Shown piece after piece: positions 24,676 to 36,196 of a stretch of 64,000 nucleotides of DNA. Numbering within the stretch: the first letter of the stretch is position 1; every line of letters begins with the position of its first letter. The DNA is taken from NCBI GenBank assembly GCA_023678885.1, contig CM043002.1, positions 948,022-1,012,021 of the forward strand. The letters are read 5' to 3'. This stretch comes from Pogostemon cablin (lineage: Eukaryota; Streptophyta; Magnoliopsida; Lamiales; Lamiaceae). The notes under the pieces were generated by a model. That model was given only the letters and a program-made list of their open reading frames with translations. It ran no database searches and was not told the origin of the DNA. Made by a program: the position numbers and the translations under genes.

Positions 24676-26269
24676 TTTTCATGCATCTGCAGTTCGTTAA
24701 TGTCGTACATATTTCTTCTGGAAAAATGCTGAATTGTATGTTTGATGGCTTAATAATGTGATTACATATACGTAGTACAATTTTCCTGTTCGTGAAAATT
24801 GTTGTATACCAGTGCTATCTTCCACTTGAATTATCCTGGAGACTCAATGATTCCATGCGAATAATTGTTTGCTGAGATTCTTTGATTCTTGCTTGGTTTC
24901 TTTCGAGAGAGGAGGGACAGTGAGAGAGAGATAAGAGTATTACTATGTAGGTGGAATAGTAGCCCTTGATCAATCCCAGATATGTAGTCTTATAGCATGA
25001 ATAGCAATCAATTGTTTGAGTATGATGAAATAAAGTGTGTCACAATTCAAGAATGTAGTGAAATCGTGTCGAAATAAGTGTTAAGCGCTTCTGCAATTGT
25101 GGTATTTTGATGTGGATCACATGTTTCTATTACTCGTCAAGTAATTTTTATGTTGACTGAACTATATTTAGAAGACACTAGTCTATGCAAGGCTTGTTTG
25201 AGCCCCTTTTGTATAATGGTTAAGTGATAACTTTTCATTAATTAAGTCTCACTTTTAATTAAAAATGCTTTACTTTTGTATGTCTCTTGAAATTATTCAT
25301 AGAATATTCACATTTGTTTCTTGAGATGACTTACTCTTTCTTGATAGATTGCTTTTTTCTATAAAAAGTGTTGCTTTTTGTATGGAATTTATTCTGTGGT
25401 ATGATTTTTTTTTATTATTATTTTTTTAATTATTCTGTGGTGGATCATTAGTCTAAGGGTAACTTCATGTCTAAAGAAGTACAAAAGAATTGAGAAAAGT
25501 CCATCATGCAATGTATTTGGTGAAATTGAAGGGAAAAAGAGGGTCATTTTAAAGACGAAAATGGGCAAAGAGTGTACACTGGTGTATTATGTGGGTGATC
25601 GATGGGAGGAGTATATCTCGTGCTTAATATAATCAATTAATTATTTCATGTGGGGCCATGCACAGTACTAATACAAATATACAAACATCACAAATTGGTG
25701 TACAATGTATCTAAAAAATTATGACTTGTACAGTATGATTTATTTATGCAGGATTGGTCTAGCTAAAGGTATCAGATATTGTCTCACAAAATGAGAATTC
25801 ACGAAATCATCTTACAAAAGTAGTGTTCAAAATGATACTCCGTATTTCATGCTGAATTTCGTTTCTTTGAAATTAATTATAGTAACTAATAGTGTAATTG
25901 TTATATTGAAAAAATAAAAATACTTATTTGAAAGGTTATTAATGATTTTTTTAATGATAACTATTCACTAATTAAGAGGCTGATTATACGCATTTTGAAC
26001 CATGTACTATCGAATAAGTTTGAAATAATATTATATATACCGAAAAAAATACTCAATAAAATAAGAAATTAAAGTTGACCATGTGCTAACGAAATTAGTA
26101 CTCTATTTTTCAATGGAAAGTTCTAGATATGTACAGTTAATAATGATGATTAAGTCTTCCTTATTATAATGGTTTTTAATAAAGTCACTGTTCATTAGAT
26201 TTCATGTCCCCCTCTCTCATATTTATTCTAAAATAAAATCTTGTGAAACCCTTCACATCTCTCTCTCTT
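24676..26269. other. Spacer between reticulon-like gene and G3BP copy 1
   Basis: 3' flank of the reticulon-like gene, then AT-rich DNA with no supportable gene. It ends in a CT-rich stretch that begins the duplicated G3BP promoter. Confidence 0.5.
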
Positions 26270-26576
26270 TCCATAAACTGCCCGCGCTCGCGTCTCTTCA
26301 AGATCCAGTGCTTGTCTGGTTCAGTCTCCTCAACCCTAGATTCCATCTCCTTAACTGCGGCAATAATCCGAAGCTTTTTATTTTGAAGTCGACAGAGAAG
26401 AAATCATTCGTACCCCTTCTCGCCCTTGTCTTCCAGGTACAAGACGATACACGTGTATGTTCATATATGTATTCGTAGACTCTGCGATTCGATTGTCCGA
26501 AAAGATCTGTGTGTAGGGTTATTGTTGATGTGTTTTGGCCTGTTACAGGTTTTCTTTTTCAGATCATTGATCGGAG
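26270..26576 (+). promoter_or_regulatory. 5' leader of G3BP copy 1 with a leader intron
   Basis: A CT-rich start is followed by sequence matching the leader of the second G3BP (CAACCCTAGATTCCA, AATCCGAAGCTTTT). A likely leader intron starts at 26437 (CAG/GTAC) and ends at 26548 or 26562. Leader introns often boost plant gene expression; its presence in both copies suggests it predates the duplication. Confidence 0.55.
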
Positions 26577-29500
26577 ATGGCGGCGGCGGCGGCGGCGGCA
26601 GTGACAGAGCCTCAGTCAGTTTCTGCGCAAGTTGTGAGTTTCTTCGTCCTCCTCGTTCACCTTCCCACACCATTTCTTCTTGGCGCAATTTTTCTTAGTT
26701 TGTTTTAATTCCTTTTACATTTGACTATTGGCGATGCTAAATTTTACTTGGGTGATAGGTGGGGAATGCATTTGTGCAGCAGTATTATAACATCATGCAT
26801 CACTCTCCGGGGCTCGTTCATCGGTTTTATCAGGACATTAGTAAGCTTGGTCGTCCTGAGAACGACGGCACGATGAGCATTACCACCACTATGCAAGTAA
26901 TCACATTCTCTTTTCTAACATGTCTGTTTGATTGATTTGATGAACTGTTGTGTTTGATACACGAGCGCCGCGCCCTTGAGATTTTGTTTTATCTAATTGC
27001 TGCCTGGAAATGGATAGAAAACATATAGATACGCTTTACAATCTTGTGGAATATTTAGTTTATTGCTGTGAATGAGAAGGCTTGGAATGAGAATAGTGGG
27101 TGGAATTAATTATTTTCTGAGCCAGATCAGTGGAAGTATCTGAAGTAGCTCATTTAAACTTCAGGCTTATTATTTCTTGGCCATTGTTGTGCTGCAATAG
27201 GTGAATGAATAGGATGAGATTCTCATGTAGTGTAATGCAGTGCAGTTTCTTCTTTTAATTTATTTGCCTTTTTTAAGCAATTATATAGAGGTTGCTTTAG
27301 ATGCTAATTTATTTGAACCTACAAATATGCTAATTTGAAATCTCCTTTGTTTGTGAATATGATGTACTTCCACAGGCCATAAATGACAAGATTGTGTCCC
27401 TCAACTATGGTGACTTCCAAGCGGAAATCAAGTCGGTGGATGCACAGGAGTCTTTTAGCGGTGGTGTTCATGTTCTAGTAACTGGCTATCTGAGAGAGAA
27501 GGAGAACCTGGTCCGGAATTTTTCTCAAACTTTCTTCCTTGCACCTCAAGACAGGGGTTACTTTGTTTTGAATGATATGTTTAGGTATCTGGACATTGCC
27601 AGTGTGGATCCAGCCTTGGTGAATGATGTTGTGCCATCCACTACTCCGGATCCGAGTAATCAAACATACCTTAAATCTTGTATCTTTTTTGTCCTATTCA
27701 TTCCTTTTTTTAAAGTGGTTAACTTCTTCATACAGTGTTGGCTGCACCTGCTCCAGTTCAAGAGAACCATCTTTCTGAGCAAAGCATGGCCCCTACAGAG
27801 GAAGCTGTGGAAGGGGAAGTGTACAATCCTCCTGAGAATGGTGATGTACCAATTATTGAAGAAGAAATTCCTGTGGCTGAGGTTGTTAATGAAGTAGAAG
27901 ATGATATACAGATGGTTGTGGAATCTAGTGCCAAAATTGAGGAAATGCCAAAGAAATCTTATGCCTCCATTGTAAGTGGCATTCGAAGATATAATTTCTT
28001 TCTGCTCTCTATGCTTGCTCAATATATGATAGCTATTACGGTTGTGTTAATCAAAGTTCTGGACTCCCTATTTTTTTACTTCTATGTTTCGATTATGATA
28101 TGTTTCTACAGGTGATGCATCTCAGCGAAGGTGTTCCAAAACTACCGCCCCGTGTAAATGTTCCTATGAAACCACCACCGAAAAATGTTGATCAATCGAA
28201 CCCATCATTTGCCCCAGCGACTGATGGACCTATTTCCATGCCTCTAAAGGGAAGTTTTGGAACTCATCCATCCCAACAGAATATTCCTTTTAAGGGTGCA
28301 CCAAAGAATGTTGAGCAAACTAATCCAAATTCTGCCCCGGCAATTGACGGACCTGTTTCAAGTCTAGAATCTGTTGATAATGGAAACAACCAAGAGGGTG
28401 AAGGTATGGAGTTTTTAAATTGTCATTTCTTATTCAAGAATCGTCAAGAGTTTTGTATTTATCTAGTGAATTAATCATTTTAATTTTAATGCAGCTGATG
28501 GTTACTCAATTTATATAAAAGGCCTTCCAATGAATGCTTCAGAGGCCTTACTCGAAGAAGTATTCGTAAAATTTGGAAGTATCAAGAGTGATGGAGTTCA
28601 AGTCAGGAGCAACAGAGTATGTGATAATTTGTTGGCCACTTGGCCTATTCTCTTAATCGATGATGGAATATGTAATGAATGCTTATAAGCTAGTAAACAC
28701 GTTTAGCAGTGTAAAATAACTTGCCTGAATATTTTTGGTGCAGCTACAAGCTTTTTGTTTTGGCTTTGTGGAATTTGAAGAGGCAAGTTCTGTGCAAAAA
28801 GCTCTCGAGGTATGTGATATTTCAATCAGTTCCCTTGAGAAATGTATTATTTCTGGTCAGTGTCTCGATATTCCTTTACTTTTTCCTTGAAAGGTGAAAA
28901 TCTGCCTTAGGATCTTAAGAGGGTTCTTGTTTTTCCTTAATTCTGATTACTTGGTTAATATTTTCTTCTCTGTATGTTAACTATTGATTTTTTAATAACT
29001 TACTGTGACTAGTGTTATGCTAAGCCTACTTTATTGTGTGTGTATGTATGCTGTCTGTCATGTGTTTCTTCTGTCTGGATTGATTTCGTCTGTTGTAGTT
29101 AAGTGGGTTATATTTTGTCTTAGTGCTGTTTTATGTTTCTTAATAAGATGAGTTTGATGTAGTAAATAAACCAACTTTGTGTTGAATTTATTTATTTATT
29201 GAATTTACCATATTCAGAGGTTTTTCATCTATTGATATAGGATGCAAAATCTTGCACTCAATATTATGCTATATAAGGAATTTTGGCTGTAGAAGTTGAA
29301 GCTGATGATTAATATTTTAGTAGACTCGGATGATTATCATTTTGTTTGATGTTTCAGGCTTCTCCAGTGACAATTGGTGGGCGACAAGCATTTGTTGAAG
29401 AGAAAAGGTCCACATATTCTCGAGGCAAGTGGAATTAACCTATGATGCTCACTCTTAGCTTGCAGGAGATTTTCCTAATTATACTGGTGAAAATGTGCAA

Positions 29501-29975
29501 CAAAGATATCATAAAGCATTATTTTTTTCATGTACATGAAGTAGTACAGAATGGCTGAATGCTGATTGTCCCATAGTTTTTTTTCTCCTTTTCTCAAAAA
29601 TCCCATATCTTTATTTGGAAACCCTGATCAATGTTACTTTATATGTTAATTTCTGCATTCATAATATTTCCGTTATGTTTTCAATCAGGAAAAGGCAAGG
29701 GAAGATTTCAATCCGGAAGAGGTTCTGGATTTAGATTTGATGGTGCCAGAGGGCGTGGAAATTACGGAGGTGGCAGGGGTTATAACAGGGGGGGCGATTT
29801 CAATGGCAGAGGTGAGTTTGGAAATAGGGGAGGCAATCGCGGAGTAGCCTCAAATCGTGATGGATATCAGAGGTATGAAAGCATCAATAGCAATGGAGGG
29901 CGCATAAACCGTGCAGGTGTCGTGACGAATGGCAATGCAAAAAATATTACGCCTCAGGTTTCAGCCACTGCTTGA
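26577..29975 (+). CDS. G3BP: G3BP-like protein copy 1 (NTF2 domain, RRM, RGG tail), 514 aa
   Basis: Nine exons: 26577-26633, 26759-26896, 27376-27655, 27736-27971, 28112-28403, 28495-28616, 28744-28809, 29358-29424 and 29689-29975, 1545 bases in frame. After a poly-Ala start, exons 2-3 encode an NTF2-like domain (VGNAFVQQYYNIMHHSPG through YFVLNDMFRYLD). Exons 4-5 encode an acidic then proline-rich linker with an internal repeat (PKNV-Q-NP, APA-DGP). Exons 6-8 encode an RRM with RNP2 IYIKGL and RNP1 CFGFVEFE. Exon 9 is an RGG-type tail (GRGNYGGGRGYNRGG). The family binds RNA and nucleates stress granules in the cytoplasm. All introns are GT-AG except the last (29425-29688), which has a GC donor, CGAG/GCAAGT; retaining it adds KWN then a stop. 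It is one of a tandem pair with the gene at 36197. Confidence 0.93.
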
Positions 29976-31500
29976 GATAATGAAGCTAAAAAGTGGTGAG
30001 TGAGTTGTTAAATCTAGGCTGCGATTAGATTTATGTAGTTCTAGGAATTGTTACATTGTTGGAAATAGCTCTTGTTGCTAATTTTTTCACACTTTTTTTC
30101 CCACAGGTCGTTGAGTAGTTGAGCTTAAGTAGGTTCTTTTATTAGTACAGTATACTAGTGTGTCCCGGAGAAGAGATTTTCGAATCATTTTGACCTTGTA
30201 TTCGACAAAATCATATTCAGTGCTGCATTGCTCCATTCTTGGAATGAACACTTCCTTCATTCCGCCCCAATTGCCATCTCTCGTTTTATGATTCTGTCTG
30301 TTATAGTTGAAAATACGAGTCCTATGATGTTTTTTTCTTCTTTCGGTTTCTTTAAAATTATAAACATAGTGTTTTCAAAGCGTCTTTGTCTGAAATGTGC
30401 ACTGGATAGATCACCACCGTTGTTTAAAATTTTAAATGGAGTGCATAATTGCTGCCGTTTTCTCAATGTATTAAATTAAAGGAGGAAATCTTACTTTGCC
30501 ATTTTATTATCGATGTGACTAGATTTGTAAATATTGTGATGATATGTATTTGTGTTGTTAACATAGTTAGTAAGATTTAATTTTTTTTGCATAAAATCAA
30601 TACTTATACCACTGATAATTTGAGCGTGTTTGGAATGATTGTAAATGCATGTGTATTAATGGTTAATGTTGAGACTGTATAATGTATTTACTGCATTATC
30701 TGAGATTAGCATAGTCTATTCTGCAAGAAATTAATAGAAATAGAAAATTTAGGAGCTCATAGGTAAGTATGAGTAATAAGAATTAATGTTCTTACAGTTT
30801 CATTAACCTTTTCCAGTATTCCTTATTAAGCATCTAATATTTTAAATTAGATTCATTTTAATTTGTAAGGATATTATTTTTTTATTGAAAAATTAATTCA
30901 AATATAAAGGATTTTTATTATTTGATTAAGAATATCAAGGATATCCATTTTTAAACAAAGGGTATTATAATATTTAATATACAAAAAGGAATATCCTTAT
31001 ATTCTTAATAATTAAAAAAAGGAATAAAATCTGTGCGATAAAAGATGAGAAAGAATAGATAATGGATGCCTGATTCACTATGATATATTTTAACCGTTAC
31101 TTTACATTAAAACATAACTAACGTGCTCCATGGAGTAAATAATTTGTATTATAATAATAATGAATGAAGAAGATAATAGTGGAATTAGAAAGAGGAAAAG
31201 AGGAGAGAGAAAAAGCCAAAAAGGAGGTTTTACCATTCATTCTCATTCATATATCGCGTATGTCGTTTTTTCCATTCATTCTCCACTCCACACATATACG
31301 TGGGGAGTATGTCGTTTTATTTGTAATGGCAACATTACCCTCGTAATATTACAACAATTTGCTCATAAAAGGTATTTTAGTAAATAAATACATTAAGTTA
31401 ATAAAAATGATGATTTTATTCATTATGGATGGATAAAATTGTAAATTGGCAACCCTCAACACTCATTTCTCTCTCTCGCTAAATCTCCGCCGGCGCCGTC
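29976..31500 (+). other. 3' flank of G3BP copy 1 and spacer to the purine gene
   Basis: The first 300 bases align by eye with the 3' flank of G3BP copy 2 (AATCTAGGCT, TTACATTGTTGGAAATA, TAAGTAGGTTCTTTT, CATATTCAG-GCTGCATT). About 30480-30712 recurs at 34045-34291, after the purine gene. From 31440 the sequence is CT-rich leader of that gene. No separate gene is supported between. Confidence 0.6.
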
Positions 31501-33628
31501 ATGATTCTGTCGTCATCCGCCACCATTGCCTCTGCGCCGACGACGTGGAATGAGCCCCTATCCGGAAGGCTTGGGGTTTCTTACACCCAATTCCAGCTTT
31601 CATTCCCCATCAGCATCAGCAAGCAGCCGAAGACGATTGTTTGCTCTGCCACCGCCAAGAGCGATTCCGTGGTAATTGACCCGGGTACCAGCACCGGGCC
31701 GAGTCAGATTAACTCGCTGAGTCAAGTCTCGGGTGTGCTTGGATGTCAGTGGGGAGACGAAGGCAAAGGAAAGCTCGTTGACATCCTCGCAAACTCAGGC
31801 CACTTCGACATCGTCGCGCGTTGTCAGGTGTGTGTAGCAACAGTTATTAGCTTTCGGGTCTTACCCGAATCCTGTATTGTAAGATACGGGTCGGTGGTTT
31901 TTCTGATTTATTTATTTTGATTTTGTCTACTGCCAATACACATTATAATATTTGATTATTTGTATAAAAAACATAGTTTTTGGCTTTCTGGTCTGAATTC
32001 AATGTATGCCAGTAGCACACATCAATTTTCATGATCTGAAGAACTTACTGATGGAATGATATATGGTGATCAACTGGCAATTCGAAATTCAGACTTAATA
32101 GAGTCTTATATCTCTGTTTGAATGATATATACTGGTTAACTGGCTATTCGATGTTCAGAAATATTAGAGACTATACTCATTGGTGACTCTGCATTAGTTC
32201 AAAACTGGTTATTTCATAAGGGTTTTATAAGCATCATACAATTTGTAGGGTGGAGCTAATGCTGGCCACACAATATACAATGTCTAGTTCCCTCTGGAAT
32301 TCTTAATCCTACGACTACCTGTGTAATTGGCAACGGATGTGTTGTTCATCTACCAGGATTATTTGAGGAAATTGATCGTCTAGAAGCCAATGGAATCTCC
32401 ACCAAAGGAAGGATCATAGTATCAGATCGTGCTCATCTGTTATTCGATCTTCATCAGGTTGTTGATGGACTTAGGGAAGCAGAACTTACTAAGTCATTCA
32501 TTGGTACTACCAGGAGAGGAATTGGGCCTTGCTATTCGAGCAAAGTTATCAGAAACGGTATAAGAGTCGGGGAACTGGTGCATATGGATACTTTTCCGCA
32601 GAAGCTGGATATTTTATTATCTGATGCTGCAGCAAGATTCAAAGGTTTTAACTATGGCCCTGACATGCTTAGGGAAGAAGTTGAACGGCATAAGAAGTTT
32701 GCTGATAGGTTGAAACCCATCATCCGGGATACTGTGCATTTCTTGCATAATGCTATAGATCGGAAGAAGAAGATTCTGGTAGAAGGTGGGCAGGCAACCA
32801 TGCTGGATATCGACTTTGGAACCTACCCCTTTGTAACGTCCTCCAGTCCGTCTGCTGGAGGAATCTGCACGGGGCTCGTTATTGCTCCCAGATCCATTGG
32901 TTATCTTATTGGAGTGGTAAGTGAGCTTCCTTTGTAGGTTGCTGAAATGATTTAGCAACACTACTTTTTTAAAAGTAGTTTACATTTTTTGAGTAGGATC
33001 AAATTCTGTTTGGTTGTAGATCTTACAGGACTTCATTTTATCTCAATTGGCAATAATGCAGGTCAAAGCATACACAACACGTGTTGGCTCGGGTCCTTTC
33101 CCTACTGAACTATTAGATAAAGGCGGTGATCTACTTCGGTTTGCTGGACAGGAGTTTGGCACTACGACAGGGCGCCCTCGCCGTTGTGGATGGCTTGACA
33201 TAATGGCGCTGAAATATTGTTGTCAGATCAACGGTTTCTCGTCTCTGAACCTCACCAAACTCGACGTATTATCAGATCTGCAAGAGATTAAACTGGGTGT
33301 TAGATACCGGTTAACCGATACACCAATCTCTGGCTATCCTTCGGACATTCGTATCCTTGAGCAAGTCGAGGCAAGCTCTAATCTATAATCCTCGACTGAT
33401 AGATAACTGCTCAAATCATCTTTTTCTAAGTTTTTCTTCTTTTTTTGGGTTAATTAGGTTGAGTATGATGTTATGCCCGGGTGGCAGTGCGACATTTCTG
33501 CCATCAGAGAGTATTTGGATCTGCCAAAGGCTGCGCGTGAATATGTAGAAAGGATAAAAGAACTATTGGGCGTACCCATTAACTACATTGGTGTCGGACC
33601 AGGTCGTGACGCCCTTATATACAAATAG
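31501..33628 (+). pseudogene. PURA: Plastid adenylosuccinate synthetase gene with a frameshifting deletion
   Basis: Four exons: 31501-31827, 32249-32916, 33062-33370 and 33458-33628 (TAG). The product would make adenylosuccinate from IMP, aspartate and GTP in AMP synthesis. A serine-rich transit-peptide-like N-terminus precedes the catalytic QWGDEGKGKLVD and GGANAGHTIYN motifs. GTTRRGIGPCYSSKVIRNG, ILVEGGQATMLDIDFGTYPF, GTTTGRPRRCGWLDI and the C-terminal GPGRDALIYK are all present. Exon 2 is 668 bases and begins and ends in phase 0, so it is out of frame by one. The break is at about 32283, just after TIYN, where a TAG follows at 32285 and roughly 25 bases encoding the next residues are missing. 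Everything downstream is well conserved. Intron 3 has a GC donor (GAG/GCAAGC at 33371). I infer a recent pseudogene, or an assembly error. Confidence 0.85.
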
Positions 33629-33672
33629 AGTTTCGTGAGAAGCCTCCTGGTTCAAATTCTGGAATGATGATA

Positions 33673-33803
33673 CGAGGGTAATGGTAATGAGAATGAAATT
33701 GATTAAAGAGGTGGAAATATACAGTAAACCAATGCGAATGATTGAGAATTTCGGATTCTCATTACCTCTTACCAAACATATGATTCCCATTCTCATTACC
33801 CTC
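33673..33803. mobile_element. Small MITE-like inverted repeat in the 3' flank of the purine gene
   Basis: Inverted ends GAGGGTAATGGTAATGAGAA on the left and CATTCTCATTACCCTC on the right, with an inner ATTCTCATTACCTCTTACCA block. The motif TACCAAACAT recalls Tourist/Harbinger-type MITEs, but no 3-bp target duplication was established. Confidence 0.5.
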
Positions 33804-34044
33804 GTCAAATTACCTTAAGCGCTACCTGAATGTATTCTTATTTTGTTCAGTTTTCCCTGGAGTGAAAGTCTTGCCTCAAATTAGACATAAAAAAGGGTCT
33901 TCACTTCTATTTGTATCATTGTCGGGGAAAGAGGAGTGTTAGAATTTTTTATTTAATTTTGTTTAACGAATGCTACACAGTTTGTTATTACTTCATTATT
34001 TTTCTTAGATTATAGTTGAAAATGTGAGTCTTATGAGCAATGTG

Positions 34045-34291
34045 ACTGGATAGATTTGTCCTTTTATTATCGATGCGACTAGATTTGTAAATAATGTGGT
34101 GATATAATCTTTGTTAGAGAGATTTAATTTTTCATTAATCTTGAACATCTGATAGTTAATAGTTTAATATCATCGCATATCATTGGGCACGTTTGTAATG
34201 ATTGCAAGTACGTGTGTGTATTAAGTTGATGTATGGTTGGATGTATTCTATAATGTATTTACTGCATTATCTGGGATTAGCATAGTCTATT
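34045..34291 (+). repeat. Relic copy of the G3BP 3'-flank sequence
   Basis: Shares TTTTATTATCGATG-GACTAG with ATTTGTAAAT, and then GTATTTACTGCATTATCTG with GATTAGCATAGTCTATT, with 30490-30712, in the same order and orientation. Weaker similarity starts near 34011 (matching about 30301). The two copies flank the purine gene as direct repeats of a few hundred bases. Confidence 0.75.
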
Positions 34292-34297
34292 ATGGAA

Positions 34298-35495
34298 TGG
34301 AAATGATAAACATACCCCCAAAAAAATTTAAACATAAATATTTTAATTTACAAGACTTAAATACCCTTATAAAAATGTATATTCATAAATACATTACTAA
34401 ACATACCCCACTTCTTAAATATATAACTAAACATACCCAACCACTAGTCAGCCTTAAATGATTTACCCTCTAGCATGAATCTCTTCCTCCTCTTTTTTCT
34501 TTTACAACAAATATGCAGATTAAATATATAAAGCCAGAACACGTAATATATTATAGCTGATGTTTATAGTTAACTAGTCTCCATTGGCATCTCTCCATTG
34601 TTCCCCGATGCTTACAGATGAGATCTATCTTATATTGAGAGAAATCCTGTTTTTCACATGTTCGGGCTTAAAAATTCTCAAAATATATTTACATTAATCA
34701 CAAATTTATGACTAGCTTCTTTCATCTATGAAAAACAAGACTATTAAACAAACAATAATAATAATAACTGAAGAAGAAGATCAGCTATATTAGCATTTGC
34801 TATGCATATGTAATTATCAAGAAAACATGTATGCAGATGCTTAATAAATTAAACACCACTATTTAATTGATTCTCATCAATTATGCAAAGGCTTCTTTTA
34901 AAGTGATAATAATTATATCGTCGGATCAAACCCATTACTTCGAGAAAACTAGAATAATAATAGGATGAATTTGATCGAACCAATTGAGAACAAGATTATG
35001 CTTGGATCATAACTAAACACGATAATTATTTTGTGAGGAGAAATACAAGCAGAATATTTTTAGGATGAATTCACGACATAATCAAAACAAAAATTTCCAA
35101 TAGTTTCCAGATTTCTTATTTGGGAATTCAAACTAAACCTAAAATTGAGGTAAACTTAGAAAATGAATACTATGAAACAATAAAAGTTTGGATATAAAGA
35201 AAAGAAATTTGATTTTTTGTGTTGGTATCCGACAATTCAATTTTATTTTTGTGTAGTTGTTCGACAATTTGACGAGAACTGACGAGCATCGCCATGAGCA
35301 TAACTCACATTTATGATGCAATAGTGGTGGGGTATGTTTAACAATATAATTAAAGAGTGGGGTACGTTTAGTAATGTATTTAGTAATATACATTTCTATA
35401 TGAGTATTTAAGTCATGTAAATTAAAATATTTAAATTTAAATTTAAATTCTTTTTGGGGTATACCTAGCAATTTTGGAGGTGAAAATAGCCGCTC
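34298..35495. mobile_element. MULE-like non-autonomous element, about 1.2 kb
   Basis: Inverted repeats of about 140 bp: the left arm at 34310-34445 contains AATATTTTAATTTACAAGAC and AATACATTACTAAACATACC, and the right arm at 35325-35465 contains the complement with few changes. The right end (GAGCGGCTATTTTCACCTCC on the other strand) resembles the end of the Pack-MULE at 16962, and the left end is shorter in the same way. Flanks ATTATGGAA and AATTTGGAA match at 7 of 9 positions, suggesting an old 9-bp duplication. The interior has no recognisable coding sequence. Confidence 0.7.
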
Positions 35496-35504
35496 AATTT
35501 GGAA

Positions 35505-36196
35505 TTTTTAAGATTTCATATCAATAAGAAAATCAATATTTCTATAAGTGAGTAATAGAGATTTCTATAATCATGGGTTTACATATTTCAGAGTAATTAT
35601 TATTATCTTTGTAAAACAAATTATTTTACAAATAGAAGTATGATTTATTGACGTTATTTATTAATTTAAAATTTGAAATATATATCCATATAAAAAGTTT
35701 GCGAAATAATCTTTAGATTGGGATATCACTCACTCATCCTTAATCCAAGTTTAATCTTCTCTAATCTCTATTAGTAAAGCAATTTAGTTGATCATCATCG
35801 TCACACAAAGATTTCCTTCTCTCTAATATTTGTCAAAATCTTGTAAAACTCTTCGTCTCACTCTCTCTCTCTTTATCTCTCTCTCTCTCCTATTCAGTGT
35901 TCCTCCTCCGGTTCCTCCTGAACCCTAGATTCCAACGCTTCTACTGCCGCCACAATCCGGAGCTTTTCAGCGTTGGATATTTTGGAAGTCCTGAGAGAAT
36001 AACTGATTCCATTCCTCTCCCCTTCAGCGAATTCAAGGTATGGAAACGATCTATTCATCCTCTGCTGCCGTCGGTTCATACGACTTCACTTTGCGATTTG
36101 AAACATCTTTGTTGTTGCTAGGGTTTTATGTGCGGGCTTATTGTTGATGTGTTTACGCCTGTTATAGGTTTTTCTTATTAAGATCACTGATCGGAG
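35505..36196 (+). promoter_or_regulatory. Promoter and 5' leader of G3BP copy 2 with a leader intron
   Basis: AT-rich to about 35750, then a CT-rich tract (35853-35890) and a leader matching that of copy 1 (GAACCCTAGATTCCAACGC, CACAATCCGGAGCTTTT). The likely leader intron is 36038-36167 (AAG/GTATGG to TTATAG). The MULE-like element ends less than 400 bp upstream of the CT-rich tract and could influence this promoter. Confidence 0.55.

Noticed and set aside
35139..35471. 110-codon minus-strand ORF similar to another at 34237-34461
   Set aside because: Both are readings through the two arms of the MULE-like inverted repeat, so the similarity reflects the repeat and not a gene.
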